The notes beneath the pieces were generated by a model. The model ran no database searches. It was not told the origin of the DNA and saw only the letters and a list, made by a program, of their open reading frames with translations. The translations under genes were made by a program, and so were the position numbers. From Microbulbifer sp. SAOS-129_SWC (GTDB taxonomy: Bacteria; Pseudomonadota; Gammaproteobacteria; Pseudomonadales; Cellvibrionaceae): a stretch of DNA of 64,000 bases. Of the stretch, positions 39,449 through 48,991 are shown in pieces. The stretch is from contig NZ_CP155567.1 in assembly GCF_039696035.1 (NCBI RefSeq), positions 186,001 through 250,000 on the forward strand, read 5' to 3'. Every line of letters starts with the position of its first letter. The first letter of the stretch is position 1.

Positions 39449-39874
39449 TGCCTGCACGGCGTACTTGTCAGCAGTCACAGGCGTGTACTGCCCTGAACGT
39501 GGCAGAATTTTTTGTATTTAAACTGGCGCCCGATATTGCATAACCAGGCGCAATAAATCTGCGACACTTCCGTAACAAAAAACTCTACCGCGCAGCCCCC
39601 CTCAAGCTGGCGGCCCCACCACTCAGTGCCTATATATTAATCGCCGCGGCTTGGTCGCGGGTCGTGCGTAACACTCGGCAACACCGCCGCACCGCCAGGG
39701 CATCCAGCCCGGGCGACGCCAACGGTTGCCGGGTTCTGCGCATGCTCCGTCAGGACGCTCGCCATCGAGATGGCCTGCGGCAGTTCGCAGGGGTTTTCAT
39801 CGGCTAGCGTCCGGACAAGGCCGGCACAGGGGTATTCCCTCTGTAACAGGAGTAGCAGTTACAGGGTTTTCACT
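39449..39874. other. Upstream region of the SutA-like gene
   Basis: 426 bases. TATATATTAA near 39632 could be an AT-rich promoter element for the downstream gene. No RNA gene or repeat was recognised. Reading frames here lack protein character. Confidence 0.45.
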
Positions 39875-40114
39875 ATGAAAGAAGGTCACCAAGAGCAGAG
39901 CAGCAGCCCGCGCAGCAGCACTGGCAGCACCAAGGAAAGTGAGGAGTTTGCCGAAGAGCGGAGTCTCACCTCGCGCCGACGAGCGCGGAATCAATTAACT
40001 GCCGACGTCGAGGCGTATATCGCCAGCGGCGGTGCGATCAGCGAAATTGATCCCGACGTTTCCGCGGACCCGCCACGCAAGCCGCAGCCGAAATACGGCA
40101 GTCGCCCAATCTAG
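39875..40114 (+). CDS. sutA: SutA-like RNA polymerase-binding regulator
   Basis: 79 residues from the ATG at 39875. The C-terminus VEAYIASGGAISEIDPDV then ADPPRKP and KYGSRPI matches Pseudomonas SutA, which binds the RNA polymerase beta subunit and supports transcription in slow growth. Here the N-terminus is short and rich in Ser, Glu and Arg rather than the long acidic tail of P. aeruginosa SutA. It is a single gene, convergent with the response regulator. The family call rests on the C-terminal half. Confidence 0.85.
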   Translation: MKEGHQEQSSSPRSSTGSTKESEEFAEERSLTSRRRARNQLTADVEAYIASGGAISEIDPDVSADPPRKPQPKYGSRPI

Positions 40115-40170
40115 ATAGACGCTCGCAAGTGGACTGCGTCGCCCCGTCGGCGGCGCGGTTTCCCTCTCCC

Positions 40171-40782
40171 TCAGTAGAGCCAGCCTTTCTGGCGCGCGAT
40201 ACGCGCGGCATCGATGCGATTGTGCGCCCCCAGTTTGCTGATCGCGTCCGACAGGTAATTGCGCACGGTGCCTTCGCTCAGGCACAGCTGCGTGGCAATC
40301 TGCGCGGTATTGAGGCCATCGGCGGCAAGCAACAGGGCGCGGCGCTCCTTGACCGTCAGCGGATCCGACTCGGCCAGCGCATCCAGCATCAGCTCCGGAT
40401 CGATCACTCGCCGGCCGGCGGCGGCGCGGCGGATGGCGTCCGCCAGCTGCTCGCTCGGTGCGTCCTTGAGCAGGAAGGCGTCCACACCCATGCTCATCGC
40501 GCGGCGCACATAGCCGCGCCGATTGAAGGTGGTAACGATCACCAGGCGGCAGGCCGGCCAGCGCCGGCGCACTTCCTCGGCCAGGGCCAGGCCGCTGGTA
40601 CCGGGCATTTCGATATCGCTCACCAGCACATCCACCGGCTGCCGTGCCATCAGCGCCAGCGCTTCATCGGCGCTGGCGACGTCGCCGACTACGCGAAAGT
40701 CCGCCTCCAGTTCCAGCAGCGCCTTCAGGGCGCCGCGTACTAGGTGCTGGTCCTCGGCGATCAGCAGGTCAAGCGGCTTCAA
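40171..40782 (-). CDS. NarL/DesR-type response regulator
   Basis: 203 residues. The receiver domain has the acidic pocket (LLIAEDQHLVR) and phosphoacceptor Asp in VLVSDIEMPG; the C-terminus is a LuxR-type HTH (LTVKERRALLLAADGLNTAQIA then LSEGTVRNYLSDAISKL). Its start overlaps the end of the sensor kinase gene by 14 bases, making a clear two-component pair. Targets are unknown; DesR-like regulators often act on an adjacent transporter or membrane-lipid gene, but none is here. Confidence 0.93.
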   Translation of the reverse strand: MKPLDLLIAEDQHLVRGALKALLELEADFRVVGDVASADEALALMARQPVDVLVSDIEMPGTSGLALAEEVRRRWPACRLVIVTTFNRRGYVRRAMSMGVDAFLLKDAPSEQLADAIRRAAAGRRVIDPELMLDALAESDPLTVKERRALLLAADGLNTAQIATQLCLSEGTVRNYLSDAISKLGAHNRIDAARIARQKGWLY

Positions 40783-41863
40783 TGCGGGTCTCCAGTGGCA
40801 GTTCGACTTCCAGCTGCATGCCGGCCTCGGTGTGGTAGCGCATCTGCCCGCCCAGCGCCCGCGCGCGTTCGCGCATACCGCGCAGGCCGTTGCCCTCGAC
40901 GATATTGCTGGCGCGGCCGTTGTCGGCGACCCGCAACTGCAGGCAGTCTGCGCGCTGGCGGCACTCCAGCGCGACTCGGTCGCCGTCGCTGTGGCGCTGG
41001 ATATTGGTGCAGGCCTCGAGCAGGATCAGCGCCGCGGCGGACTCGATACGCGGGGTCAGCTGCTCCAGTGCCATTGCCAGTTCGACCCTGAACCCCTGTT
41101 CCTGCAGCCACTGGCGCAGTTGTTGCAGTTCCGCGCGCAGTTCGCGCCGGCGGTAGCCGGCGATGGTCTCGCGCGCCTGGCTCAGTGCCGCGCGAGCCAG
41201 CTGCTGCACTTCGTCGAGCTGGTGGCGGGCCTGCTCCAGGCTCATCGGGCTGGTCCCGGCATGGGCCAGCAGGCGCCCGGCCAGCTCCGACTTGAGCGCG
41301 ATGCTCGACAGGTGGTGGCCGATGACATCGTGCATATCCCGGGCGATGCGCTCGCGCTCGGCGACCTTGGCCAGGCGCTCGATTTCGTCGCGGTCGTGCG
41401 CCTGCTGGCGCGCGGCGGCGCTTTGCACGCGATCGAGTATGCCCATGGTGCCCACCGCCATGGACACCAGGCTGGCGGGCAACCAGAAGGCCGGCGACAG
41501 CTGCAGCAGCCAGGACTCCAGCCCGATCACCGCGAGCAGCGCCGCCAGGTGTGCACCGGCCTGCCGCTGCGGCAGTCGGTTGCCGGAAAAGGCGGCGGCG
41601 TAGATAAACAGCGCGCTGGCGCCGGCGTTGAACGGCGCCTCCACCGCCCCCACGAGCGTGATCAGCCAGATGTAGGGCGCCGCGTGGCAACGGTGCAGCG
41701 CGCGGAAATAGGCCCACAGGAAAAGCCCCAGCCCGGCGCCGAACAGCAGCCATTCGGCGGAGGTCATCGGCGCTACCAGTGGCCGGAAGGCGTAGAAGCC
41801 GAGAAAGATCAGCCACACCCACGGCGCGAAGCGGTGATGGCCGGGCGGAGACCTGAAGTACAT
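40769..41863 (-). CDS. Sensor histidine kinase, DesK-like
   Basis: 364 residues. About five N-terminal membrane helices form the sensor part, followed by a HisKA_3 dimerisation helix with the phosphorylated His in DMHDVIGHHLSS, and an ATPase domain (EACTNIQRHSDGD, VADNGRAS, GLRGMRERARALGG). The family senses membrane or envelope state. It is preceded by the TPR gene, whose stop is one base away, and followed by the response regulator. Confidence 0.93.
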   Translation of the reverse strand: MYFRSPPGHHRFAPWVWLIFLGFYAFRPLVAPMTSAEWLLFGAGLGLFLWAYFRALHRCHAAPYIWLITLVGAVEAPFNAGASALFIYAAAFSGNRLPQRQAGAHLAALLAVIGLESWLLQLSPAFWLPASLVSMAVGTMGILDRVQSAAARQQAHDRDEIERLAKVAERERIARDMHDVIGHHLSSIALKSELAGRLLAHAGTSPMSLEQARHQLDEVQQLARAALSQARETIAGYRRRELRAELQQLRQWLQEQGFRVELAMALEQLTPRIESAAALILLEACTNIQRHSDGDRVALECRQRADCLQLRVADNGRASNIVEGNGLRGMRERARALGGQMRYHTEAGMQLEVELPLETRIEAA

Positions 41864-41864
41864 G

Positions 41865-42560
41865 TTATTTCACCGCCTCCAGCAGGTTGCTGGCCCAGTG
41901 GAAATCCGCGCGCGCACCGAGCGCGTCGCGCCAGCGCTGTTCGGCCTCATCCTCGCGCCCCAGTTCGCGCGCGGCCATGCCCTGCCACACCAGCGCCTCG
42001 GCCAGGCCCCAATCGGCGGTGGTGCCGCCGCGACCGCTGCGGTACAGCTCGGCGGCGCGGGTGAACGCCTGTAATGCTTTCTGTTTGCTGCCGCCGAAGG
42101 CGCTGGGGCGATGGTACAGCGAGATGCCTTCCGCCAGCCGCGCCAGCGGGTTGTCGCCGTCCAGGTCCAGCGCGCGTGTGGCCATCTGCTGGTTTTTGCG
42201 CCCGTAGCGCGCCGCGGACTGCGGCGCCAGCGCTATCTGGAAGCCGTAGATCATCGACAGCAGCGCCGCGGCATCGCTGTCTGTCTGCAGTTGCGGGTAT
42301 TGCTCCAGCTGCTGCATGGCCTGGTCCAGCGCGGCCCCGGCGTGCGGCTGCCGGGTCAGATGCCGGGCGATGGCGAGGCGATAGCCGGCATAGGCGCGCT
42401 GGTAGGCGCCGGTGTCCGCGCCGCGCAGTTTCTGCAGCGCCGCGGTATCCAGCTGATTGAAGGCCTCCTCCACCGCGGCGTCGGGGGCGGCGGCGAGGGT
42501 GTTGCTGGCGAGCGCGCAGGCGAGCACGGCGGATAACAGTAGAGGTTTGGACGTGTTCAC
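41865..42560 (-). CDS. Periplasmic TPR-like protein linked to the two-component system
   Basis: 231 residues from a GTG at 42560, with AAGGAG seven bases upstream; the longer frame to 42932 has no signal and runs over the DUF484 gene. A signal peptide ends near TLAAA. The remainder is helical and repeat-like (FTRAAELYRSG, GLAEALVWQGMAARELGREDEAEQRWRDAL), consistent with tetratricopeptide repeats. It is immediately upstream of the kinase, so a role in signal sensing is plausible but inferred. Confidence 0.8.
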   Translation of the reverse strand: MNTSKPLLLSAVLACALASNTLAAAPDAAVEEAFNQLDTAALQKLRGADTGAYQRAYAGYRLAIARHLTRQPHAGAALDQAMQQLEQYPQLQTDSDAAALLSMIYGFQIALAPQSAARYGRKNQQMATRALDLDGDNPLARLAEGISLYHRPSAFGGSKQKALQAFTRAAELYRSGRGGTTADWGLAEALVWQGMAARELGREDEAEQRWRDALGARADFHWASNLLEAVK

Positions 42561-42712
42561 AGGTTGACTCCTTGTCAGTTGAGGGCCTCGACTGCGGCCC
42601 GGAATGCACAACCAGTATTCGGCGTTCCGGAACGTGAGCCTATGCCCAACTGTCAGGAGTTGGCAGTGACATTTGTCAGCACTTGCCATCCGTGTTGGCG
42701 ACGGCGGAGGGG

Positions 42713-43453
42713 TCAGGGGCTTTGCAGCAGGCGCGGCAGCAGCCGCTCGAGCACTTCGCCGATATAGGAGAGGAACAGCGTACCGAGGCTGGAGCGGTAG
42801 TGCTGCGGGTCGGCGGAGCCGACCGCAAGGATGCCCAGCTGGTTGGCCAGCGGTACCACCGCAGCGGAGGCGACGCTGTCGGCGTCTTTGCCGAACAGGT
42901 ACTCCTTCTCCGCCGGGCGCAGCACGCCGCACACGGTGCGGCCGTTGCGCAGGATGCCGCCGATGGCGCTCTCGGCACTGGCGCGCGAGCTGGCGCGCAC
43001 GTCGCCGATACCGCGGTGGCCGCTCGGCAGCGGGCCGAACAGGGTCAGTGCGGTGACCTCCACGCCGAAGTCCTCGCGGAAGCTGCGGTACAGCGCGTCG
43101 CTGGCCTCGGCCACGGATTCCGCCTCCAGCAGGGCCAGCACCAGATGGCGGCTGTGCAGGAACAACTGGTCGTTGTCGCGCGCGTTGTGCAGCAGCTGGT
43201 CGAGGCGCTGGCGCATCTCGATATTGCGCTCGCGCAGCAGGTTGGTCTGGTGTGTCATCAGCGACACGGTCTTGCCGTTTTCCCGCGGCAGTTTGATCGT
43301 TTCCAGCAGTTCCAGGTGATCGGCGAAGAAGTCCGGGTTCTGGATCAGGTAACGGGCCACCTGCCGCGCCAGCAATTTCCTGCTGCGCTGCGTTTCCCTG
43401 TCGCCGCCGATGGCGTCTTGCTTGGGGAGGGTGGCGTCGCTGTGTTCCGTCAT
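42713..43453 (-). CDS. DUF484 family protein
   Basis: 246 residues. LLARQVARYLIQNPDFFADHLELLETIKLP is the family start split over its core, followed by a coiled region and a GAF-like domain (LALLEAESVAEASDALYRSFRE, ILAVGSADPQHY). Function is unknown. It follows dapF by 16 bases. In many Gammaproteobacteria this gene lies between dapF and xerC; xerC is not next here. Confidence 0.92.
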   Translation of the reverse strand: MTEHSDATLPKQDAIGGDRETQRSRKLLARQVARYLIQNPDFFADHLELLETIKLPRENGKTVSLMTHQTNLLRERNIEMRQRLDQLLHNARDNDQLFLHSRHLVLALLEAESVAEASDALYRSFREDFGVEVTALTLFGPLPSGHRGIGDVRASSRASAESAIGGILRNGRTVCGVLRPAEKEYLFGKDADSVASAAVVPLANQLGILAVGSADPQHYRSSLGTLFLSYIGEVLERLLPRLLQSP

Positions 43454-43469
43454 GATAGTTGGCCGCTGG

Positions 43470-44300
43470 TTAGAGTACGATCTGCCCGTGGTACACGTTG
43501 GTGGCGGGCCCGGTCATGGTAACCGGCTGCCCCGGCCCGCTCCAGTGGATTGTCAGGTTGCCGCCGGGCAGCTGAATGGTTACCTCTTCATCCACCAGGT
43601 CGCGCAGGCGCGCGGCGACCATCGCCGCACAGGCGCCGGTGCCGCAGGCGCGGGTTTCGCCGACGCCGCGTTCAAACACGCGCAGGCGTGCCTGGTTGCG
43701 CGACTGCAGTTGCAGGAAGCCCACATTGACCCGCTGCGGGAAGCGCGGGTGGCGCTCGATCTTTGGCCCCAGGGTCAGCACCGGCGCGTCGTCGACACTG
43801 TCGACCAGCAGCACCGCGTGCGGGTTGCCCATGGAGACGGCGCCGATGGTGTGCACTTCGCCGTCGACATCGAGCGGATAGCTCTCGGCGGCGATATCGG
43901 CGCTGAATGGTATGCGCTCCGGTTCGAGGATCGGCGCGCCCATGTCGACACTGACGCGATCGCCTTCGAGCAGGTTCAACTGCAGCAGGCCGCCGGCGGT
44001 CTCCACCAGCAGCTGATGCTTGCCGGTCAGGCGGCGGTCGCGCACGAAACGGGCGAAACAGCGCGCGCCGTTACCGCAGTTCTCCACCTCACTGCCGTCG
44101 GCATTGAAGATGCGGTAGCGAAAATCGGCTTCCGGGTTGCGCGGCGCCTCTACTACCAGCACCTGGTCGCAGCCCACGCCGAGGTGGCGGTCCGCCATAC
44201 GGCGGATCTTCTCCGGCGACAGCTTGATGCGCTGGGTAATGCCGTCGAGCATGACAAAGTCGTTGCCGAGGCCGTGCATTTTGCTGAATTTCAGGCGCAT
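43470..44300 (-). CDS. dapF: Diaminopimelate epimerase
   Basis: 276 residues. It interconverts LL- and meso-diaminopimelate, for lysine and peptidoglycan. The two catalytic Cys are in [12 protein letters not shown] and [25 protein letters not shown] is the usual N-terminus. It follows lysA by six bases in an operon with lptM and DUF484. Confidence 0.96.
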   Translation of the reverse strand: MRLKFSKMHGLGNDFVMLDGITQRIKLSPEKIRRMADRHLGVGCDQVLVVEAPRNPEADFRYRIFNADGSEVENCGNGARCFARFVRDRRLTGKHQLLVETAGGLLQLNLLEGDRVSVDMGAPILEPERIPFSADIAAESYPLDVDGEVHTIGAVSMGNPHAVLLVDSVDDAPVLTLGPKIERHPRFPQRVNVGFLQLQSRNQARLRVFERGVGETRACGTGACAAMVAARLRDLVDEEVTIQLPGGNLTIHWSGPGQPVTMTGPATNVYHGQIVL

Positions 44301-44306
44301 GGTGTG

Positions 44307-45599
44307 TCAGTCCTGTTGCGGCGCGGTGTTGGCGGCTGAAGTCTGCGCCACCCTCTCTGGTACCGGGCTCTCGCCGCGCACCAGGTCGGCGAAGGATTCG
44401 CGCGCGCGCACCAGGTAGGTCCGCTCGCCATCCACTAGCACTTCGGCAGCGCGGGGGCGGGTATTGTAGTTGGAACTCATGCTGAAACCGTAGGCACCGG
44501 CGGACAGCATCGCCAGCAGCTGCCCCGGCTGCAGCGCCAGCTCGCGGCGCTTGCCGAGGAAGTCGGCGGTCTCGCATACCGGGCCGACGATATCCCAGCT
44601 CTCCACCTCGCCGTTATTGGGGGTGACCGGCACTATGTCCTGCCAGGCCTGGTACAGCGCCGGGCGCAGGTTGTCGTTCATGGCGGCGTCGACGATGGCA
44701 AAGTTGTGCTCGTCGGTGCGCTTGAGAAATTCCACCCGCGACAGCAGCAGGCCGCCGTTGGCGGCGATCGAGCGGCCGGGCTCCAGCACCAGCGCCAGTT
44801 GGCGTTCGCCGAGGCGCTCCTTGATTGCCCCCAGGTAGTCGCTGACCGGCGGCGGTTCCTCACCGCGGTAGCGCACGCCCAGGCCGCCGCCCAGGTCCAG
44901 GTGCTTGAGGCGGATGCCGTCGCCGGCGAGCTGGTCGATCAGCACCAGCAGGCGATCCAGCGCGTCGAGAAACGGCGCCAGCTCGGTGAGTTGCGAGCCG
45001 ATATGGCAATCGACCCCGACCACGTCCAGATTTGCGGACGCCGCCGCGCGGCGGTAGACCATCGGCGCACTGTCGATGGCGATACCGAATTTGTTTTCCT
45101 TCAGCCCGGTGGAGATATACGGATGGGTCTTGGCGTCGACGTCCGGGTTGACCCGCAGGGATACCGGTGCGCGCACATCCAATTCCGCCGCCACCGCCTC
45201 GAGCCGGTCCAGCTCCGCGGCGGACTCTACATTGAAGCAGTGCACGCCCACCGCCAGCGCGCGGCGCATTTCGTCGGCGGTCTTACCCACGCCGGAAAAC
45301 ACGATGCGCGCCGGATCGCCGCCGGCCAGCAGCACGCGTTCGAGCTCGCCGCCGGAGACGATATCGAAACCGGCGCCCAGCTGGACCAGCGTGGACAGGA
45401 TGCCCAGGTTGCTGTTGGCCTTGACCGCGTAGCAGATCAGCCCGGGATGATCGCCGAGGGCATCGGCGTAGGCGCGATACTGGGTTTCAAAATGCGCGCG
45501 GCTGTAAACGTAAGTGGGGGTGCCGAACTGCTCGGCGATCTGTTGCAGCGGGACGTCTTCCGCCCACAGGCTGCCGTCGCGGTAGTTGAAGTCACTCAT
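44307..45599 (-). CDS. lysA: Diaminopimelate decarboxylase
   Basis: 430 residues. This PLP enzyme makes lysine from meso-diaminopimelate. YAVKANSNLGIL carries the PLP Lys; HLDLGGGLGVRY, EPGRSIAANGG and VCETADF are further motifs. The C-terminal end is extended by about 15 residues after the core. Its ATG overlaps the lptM stop by four bases (ATGA), so the two are translationally coupled. Confidence 0.96.
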   Translation of the reverse strand: MSDFNYRDGSLWAEDVPLQQIAEQFGTPTYVYSRAHFETQYRAYADALGDHPGLICYAVKANSNLGILSTLVQLGAGFDIVSGGELERVLLAGGDPARIVFSGVGKTADEMRRALAVGVHCFNVESAAELDRLEAVAAELDVRAPVSLRVNPDVDAKTHPYISTGLKENKFGIAIDSAPMVYRRAAASANLDVVGVDCHIGSQLTELAPFLDALDRLLVLIDQLAGDGIRLKHLDLGGGLGVRYRGEEPPPVSDYLGAIKERLGERQLALVLEPGRSIAANGGLLLSRVEFLKRTDEHNFAIVDAAMNDNLRPALYQAWQDIVPVTPNNGEVESWDIVGPVCETADFLGKRRELALQPGQLLAMLSAGAYGFSMSSNYNTRPRAAEVLVDGERTYLVRARESFADLVRGESPVPERVAQTSAANTAPQQD

Positions 45600-45850
45600 T
45601 TCTCGATTTCTGCCTCACCGCCGGCCGCAGCGGAATGCTTCTGCTTCTGCTTCTGTTCGGTTTGCTCTTCCGCGGTCGCCGCAGGCGCAGTGGCGGCGGG
45701 CGCGGTGGCCACCGGGGCAGTGGCTGCGGTCGGCGGCGCCGGCTGGGCCGCATCCTGGGGCAGGTAGAGTGGGCCCTTCTGGCCACACGCGTTCAGCAGC
45801 GCGGGCAATACGGCAAATACGGCAAGGGAGAGAAGGCGTTTTTTCGACAT
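45596..45850 (-). CDS. lptM: LptM (YifL), LPS translocon maturation lipoprotein
   Basis: 84 residues. A signal with lipobox LLNAC leads into GQKGPLYLP, the LptM signature after the lipid-modified Cys. The rest is a Pro/Ala-rich tail. LptM assists LptD oxidative maturation at the Bam complex. It heads the lysA-dapF-DUF484 operon and is divergent from cyaY, the conserved arrangement. Confidence 0.93.
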   Translation of the reverse strand: MSKKRLLSLAVFAVLPALLNACGQKGPLYLPQDAAQPAPPTAATAPVATAPAATAPAATAEEQTEQKQKQKHSAAAGGEAEIEK

Positions 45851-45956
45851 CGACAGCGTCCTGCGGCCTGCAAATTAAGGCGGTATTGAGGAAAAGCCTG
45901 TTAGTATACCCACCTGCCTGTTTCGGCGCAGTACACGGTAACAGAAGTAACAAATT

Positions 45957-46280
45957 ATGAGCCAAACGGAATTCGACGCAGCTATCGAGCGCACCCTGAT
46001 CGCCATCGAGGACGCCCTCGACGACTGCGAGTGGGACATCGACTACGAGCGCGCCGACGCGGTGCTCACCCTGACGCTGGAAGACAACGGCAGTCAGGTG
46101 ATCCTGTCGCGCCAGAGCGCCAACCGCGAATTGTGGGTGGCGGCCAGATCCGGCGGTTACCACCTCAAATTCGAAAATCCCGGCTGGCAGTGCACCACCA
46201 CCAGTGAGGACCTGCCCACGCTGCTCGACCGCGTGCTGAGTGAACAGCAGGGCGCGCCGGTAACCCTCGGCCTGGCATAA
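45957..46280 (+). CDS. cyaY: Frataxin-like CyaY
   Basis: 107 residues. The acidic first helix (ALDDCEWDIDYERAD) and WVAARSGGYHL are frataxin signatures, and the fold binds iron and modulates IscS. It is divergent from lptM with 106 bases between, a conserved order. Length matches E. coli CyaY. Confidence 0.95.
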   Translation: MSQTEFDAAIERTLIAIEDALDDCEWDIDYERADAVLTLTLEDNGSQVILSRQSANRELWVAARSGGYHLKFENPGWQCTTTSEDLPTLLDRVLSEQQGAPVTLGLA

Positions 46281-46289
46281 CTCCCCGCA

Positions 46290-46308
46290 GGGTGCGCCGC
46301 GCGCACCC
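46290..46308. other. Hairpin between convergent cyaY and argH
   Basis: GGGTGCGC and GCGCACCC around CGC. No T tract, so not a clear intrinsic terminator, but the position suggests transcript-end protection. Confidence 0.45.
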
Positions 46309-46324
46309 CACCCGAATCCCGCAA

Positions 46325-47734
46325 TCAGCGGGCGGCAATCAATTCCTTCGCCCGCGCGCAGGCCGCGCGCACCTGGTTCGGTGCCGTGCCCCCGGTATGG
46401 TCGCGGGCGGCCACGGAACCCTCCAGCGTCAACACCGCGAACACATCCTCGCCAATCTGGTCGGAAAACTGCTGCAGCTGCGCCAGGCTCAGTTCCGCCA
46501 GGTCCCTGTCCTGCTCGATGGCGAAAGACACCGACTGGCCGACGATCTCGTGCGCGTCGCGGAAGGCCACGCCCTTGCGTACCAGGTAGTCCGCCAGATC
46601 GGTGGCGGTGGAGAAACCCTTGGCCGCGGCGGTGTACATGTTGTCTTTCTTCGGCTTCAGCGCCGGTACCATGTCGGCGAAGGCGCGCAGGCAGTCGAGT
46701 GCGGTGTCGGCGGCGTCGTACAGCGGCTCCTTGTCTTCCTGGTTGTCCTTGTTATAGGCCAGCGGCTGGCTCTTCATCAGTGTCAGCAGCGCGACCAGGT
46801 GGCCGTTGACGCGGCCGGTCTTGCCGCGCACCAGCTCGGGTACGTCGGGGTTTTTCTTCTGCGGCATGATCGAGGACCCGGTGCAGAAGCGGTCCGGCAG
46901 ATCGATAAAATCGAACTGGCTCGAGGTCCACAGCACCAGTTCCTCGCTCGCACGCGAAAGGTGGGTCAGTAAAAGAGCAGCGAAGGCGCAAAATTCGATG
47001 GCGAAATCGCGATCGCTGACCGAGTCGAGCGAGTTTTCCGTGGGCGCGTCGAAGCCCAGCAGTTCGGCGGTGCGCGCGCGGTCGATGGGGTAGCTGGTGC
47101 CGGCCAGCGCGGCGGCGCCCAGCGGCGAGCGGTTGACGCGCACACGGCAGTCTCTCAAGCGCTCGAAATCCCGCTGTAACATTTCGTTCCAGGCCAACAG
47201 GTGATGACCGAAGGTCACCGGCTGCGCGCTCTGCAGATGGGTGAAGCCGGGCATGATGGTGTCGGCCTCGCGCTCGGCCAGCTCCACCAGGCCGCTCTGC
47301 AGGCGGGTCAGCTCGGCGGCGATGCGGTCGATGCGGTTGCGCAGCCACAGGCGGATGTCGGTGGCCACCTGGTCGTTGCGCGAGCGGCCGGTGTGCAGCT
47401 TCTTGCCGGTGGCGCCGATGCGGTCGGTCAGGCGCGCCTCGATGTTCATGTGCACGTCTTCGAGGGCCACTTCCCACGGGAACTGCCCGGCCTCGATTTC
47501 CGCCGCAATATCCTGCAGGCCGCCGGCGATCTGCTGGAACTCGTCTGAGCTGAGCACGCCCACTTCCGACAGCATCTGCGCGTGGGCCAGGGAACCCTGG
47601 ATGTCTTCCAGCGCCATGCGCTGGTCAAAGGTCACCGAGGCGGTGAAGCGTTCGACAAAGGCATCGGTGGCCTCGCTGAAGCGTCCGCCCCACAGCTTGG
47701 CGGCGGGGTTGGAGGAAGACTGGTCGTTGCTCAT
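46325..47734 (-). CDS. argH: Argininosuccinate lyase
   Basis: 469 residues from the ATG at 47734. It catalyses the last step of arginine synthesis, cleaving argininosuccinate to arginine and fumarate. [19 protein letters not shown] is the start; [12 protein letters not shown] is the superfamily signature with the catalytic Ser loop, and [13 protein letters not shown] the second motif. Divergent from algZ, as in Pseudomonas. Confidence 0.96.
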   Translation of the reverse strand: MSNDQSSSNPAAKLWGGRFSEATDAFVERFTASVTFDQRMALEDIQGSLAHAQMLSEVGVLSSDEFQQIAGGLQDIAAEIEAGQFPWEVALEDVHMNIEARLTDRIGATGKKLHTGRSRNDQVATDIRLWLRNRIDRIAAELTRLQSGLVELAEREADTIMPGFTHLQSAQPVTFGHHLLAWNEMLQRDFERLRDCRVRVNRSPLGAAALAGTSYPIDRARTAELLGFDAPTENSLDSVSDRDFAIEFCAFAALLLTHLSRASEELVLWTSSQFDFIDLPDRFCTGSSIMPQKKNPDVPELVRGKTGRVNGHLVALLTLMKSQPLAYNKDNQEDKEPLYDAADTALDCLRAFADMVPALKPKKDNMYTAAAKGFSTATDLADYLVRKGVAFRDAHEIVGQSVSFAIEQDRDLAELSLAQLQQFSDQIGEDVFAVLTLEGSVAARDHTGGTAPNQVRAACARAKELIAAR

Positions 47735-47830
47735 GGTATCCCTGACTGGTTGTATGGAAGGGTGAAAGGGCGCGGCGCTTAGTGGTATCTTGCCGGTTCG
47801 ATTTCGGCAAAACCAAGAATAACAAGTGGT

Positions 47831-48991
47831 ATGAGTTCCCCACAGTCCGCGCGGCCGGCGGGCATTATAACGCAGCAAATTCGCGAAATTGCCCCCGAAG
47901 GCAAAGATTCTGCGCGTCCGCCCGCTGCGCCCTTTCTGCCGGACCTGTGCGGGGTGTCGGCGCTGGCGGCGCTGGTGCTGATGGGCGAGCTGCTGGCGCT
48001 GGTGCTGGTACTGGCGGTGGACGGCCTGCGCGACTTCAACTGGCAGCGGCTGGGGCTGGTGTCCATGACGATCCAGTGGGTCATCCTGCCGTCGGCGGGG
48101 CTGCTGTGCCGGCTGCGCAGCCGCCTGTCACGGCTCCCGCACCGGCTCGCCGGCGCCATCAGCTTTGCCGTGGTGCTGGCGGTACTGCTGACGGTACTGG
48201 TGGCGCTGGAGTGGTGGCGGGCGAGTCTGTCCGGCCAGGCCTTTGCCCACTGGAGCCTGCTCGGCAACAGTCTGCTCGGGTCTATCTGCGCCGGCGTGGT
48301 ATTGCGCTACGCCTATGTGCAGCAGCAGCTGCACAACCAGCAGCAGGCGGAACTGGGGGCGCGGATCGAGGCACTGCAGTCGCGCATCCGCCCGCATTTC
48401 CTGTTCAACAGTATGAACAGCCTCGCCAGCCTGATCGCCATCGACCCGGAGCGCGCCGAGCGCCTGGTGGAAGACCTGTCGGCGCTGTTCCGTGCCAGCC
48501 TGGCGGAGCCCAAACTGGCACCGCTGGCGCAGGAGGTGGCGCTGGCCAAGCGCTATCTGGACATCGAGAGCCTGCGTCTGGGCGAGCGGTTGCGCCAGCA
48601 CTGGGATGTCGCCGCCGACCTCGATACCGTCCCCATCCCCACCATGCTGCTGCAACCGCTACTCGAGAACGCCATCCTGCACGGCATCGCACGGCTGTAC
48701 GCCGGCGGCGAGATCCGCGTACGCATCGTCGCCGAAGACAGCCACCTGCTGCTGACCATCGACAATCCGCTGGCGCAAGCCGACGCCGATCCCGGCCGCG
48801 GTCACAACGGCATGGCGCTGGACAATATTCGCCAGCGCCTCGCCGCCCACTACGGCCCGCGCCACCAGTTCAGTACCGGGGACGACGGCGAGCGCTTCCG
48901 CGTGCAGCTGCGGCTGCCACTGGCGTCGCCGCCTGCACCGCAGCGGCAACAGGCCAAGAAAGTGCCACCGGCCCCGGAGTTGGTCGAATGA
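47831..48991 (+). CDS. algZ: LytS/AlgZ-type sensor histidine kinase
   Basis: 386 residues. Four to five membrane segments (about 45-175) precede a His_kinase domain whose [16 protein letters not shown] holds the phosphoacceptor His, and an ATPase domain ([28 protein letters not shown]). This is the AlgZ/FimS architecture. It overlaps algR by four bases and is divergent from argH, the Pseudomonas arrangement. In that genus the pair controls alginate and type IV pili; pilT/pilU lie 3 kb away here. Confidence 0.92.
   Translation: MSSPQSARPAGIITQQIREIAPEGKDSARPPAAPFLPDLCGVSALAALVLMGELLALVLVLAVDGLRDFNWQRLGLVSMTIQWVILPSAGLLCRLRSRLSRLPHRLAGAISFAVVLAVLLTVLVALEWWRASLSGQAFAHWSLLGNSLLGSICAGVVLRYAYVQQQLHNQQQAELGARIEALQSRIRPHFLFNSMNSLASLIAIDPERAERLVEDLSALFRASLAEPKLAPLAQEVALAKRYLDIESLRLGERLRQHWDVAADLDTVPIPTMLLQPLLENAILHGIARLYAGGEIRVRIVAEDSHLLLTIDNPLAQADADPGRGHNGMALDNIRQRLAAHYGPRHQFSTGDDGERFRVQLRLPLASPPAPQRQQAKKVPPAPELVE

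Noticed and set aside
47782..48987. Upstream extension of algR to a 651-residue protein
   Set aside because: It overlaps algZ in another frame; the receiver domain starts exactly at the ATG at 48988.
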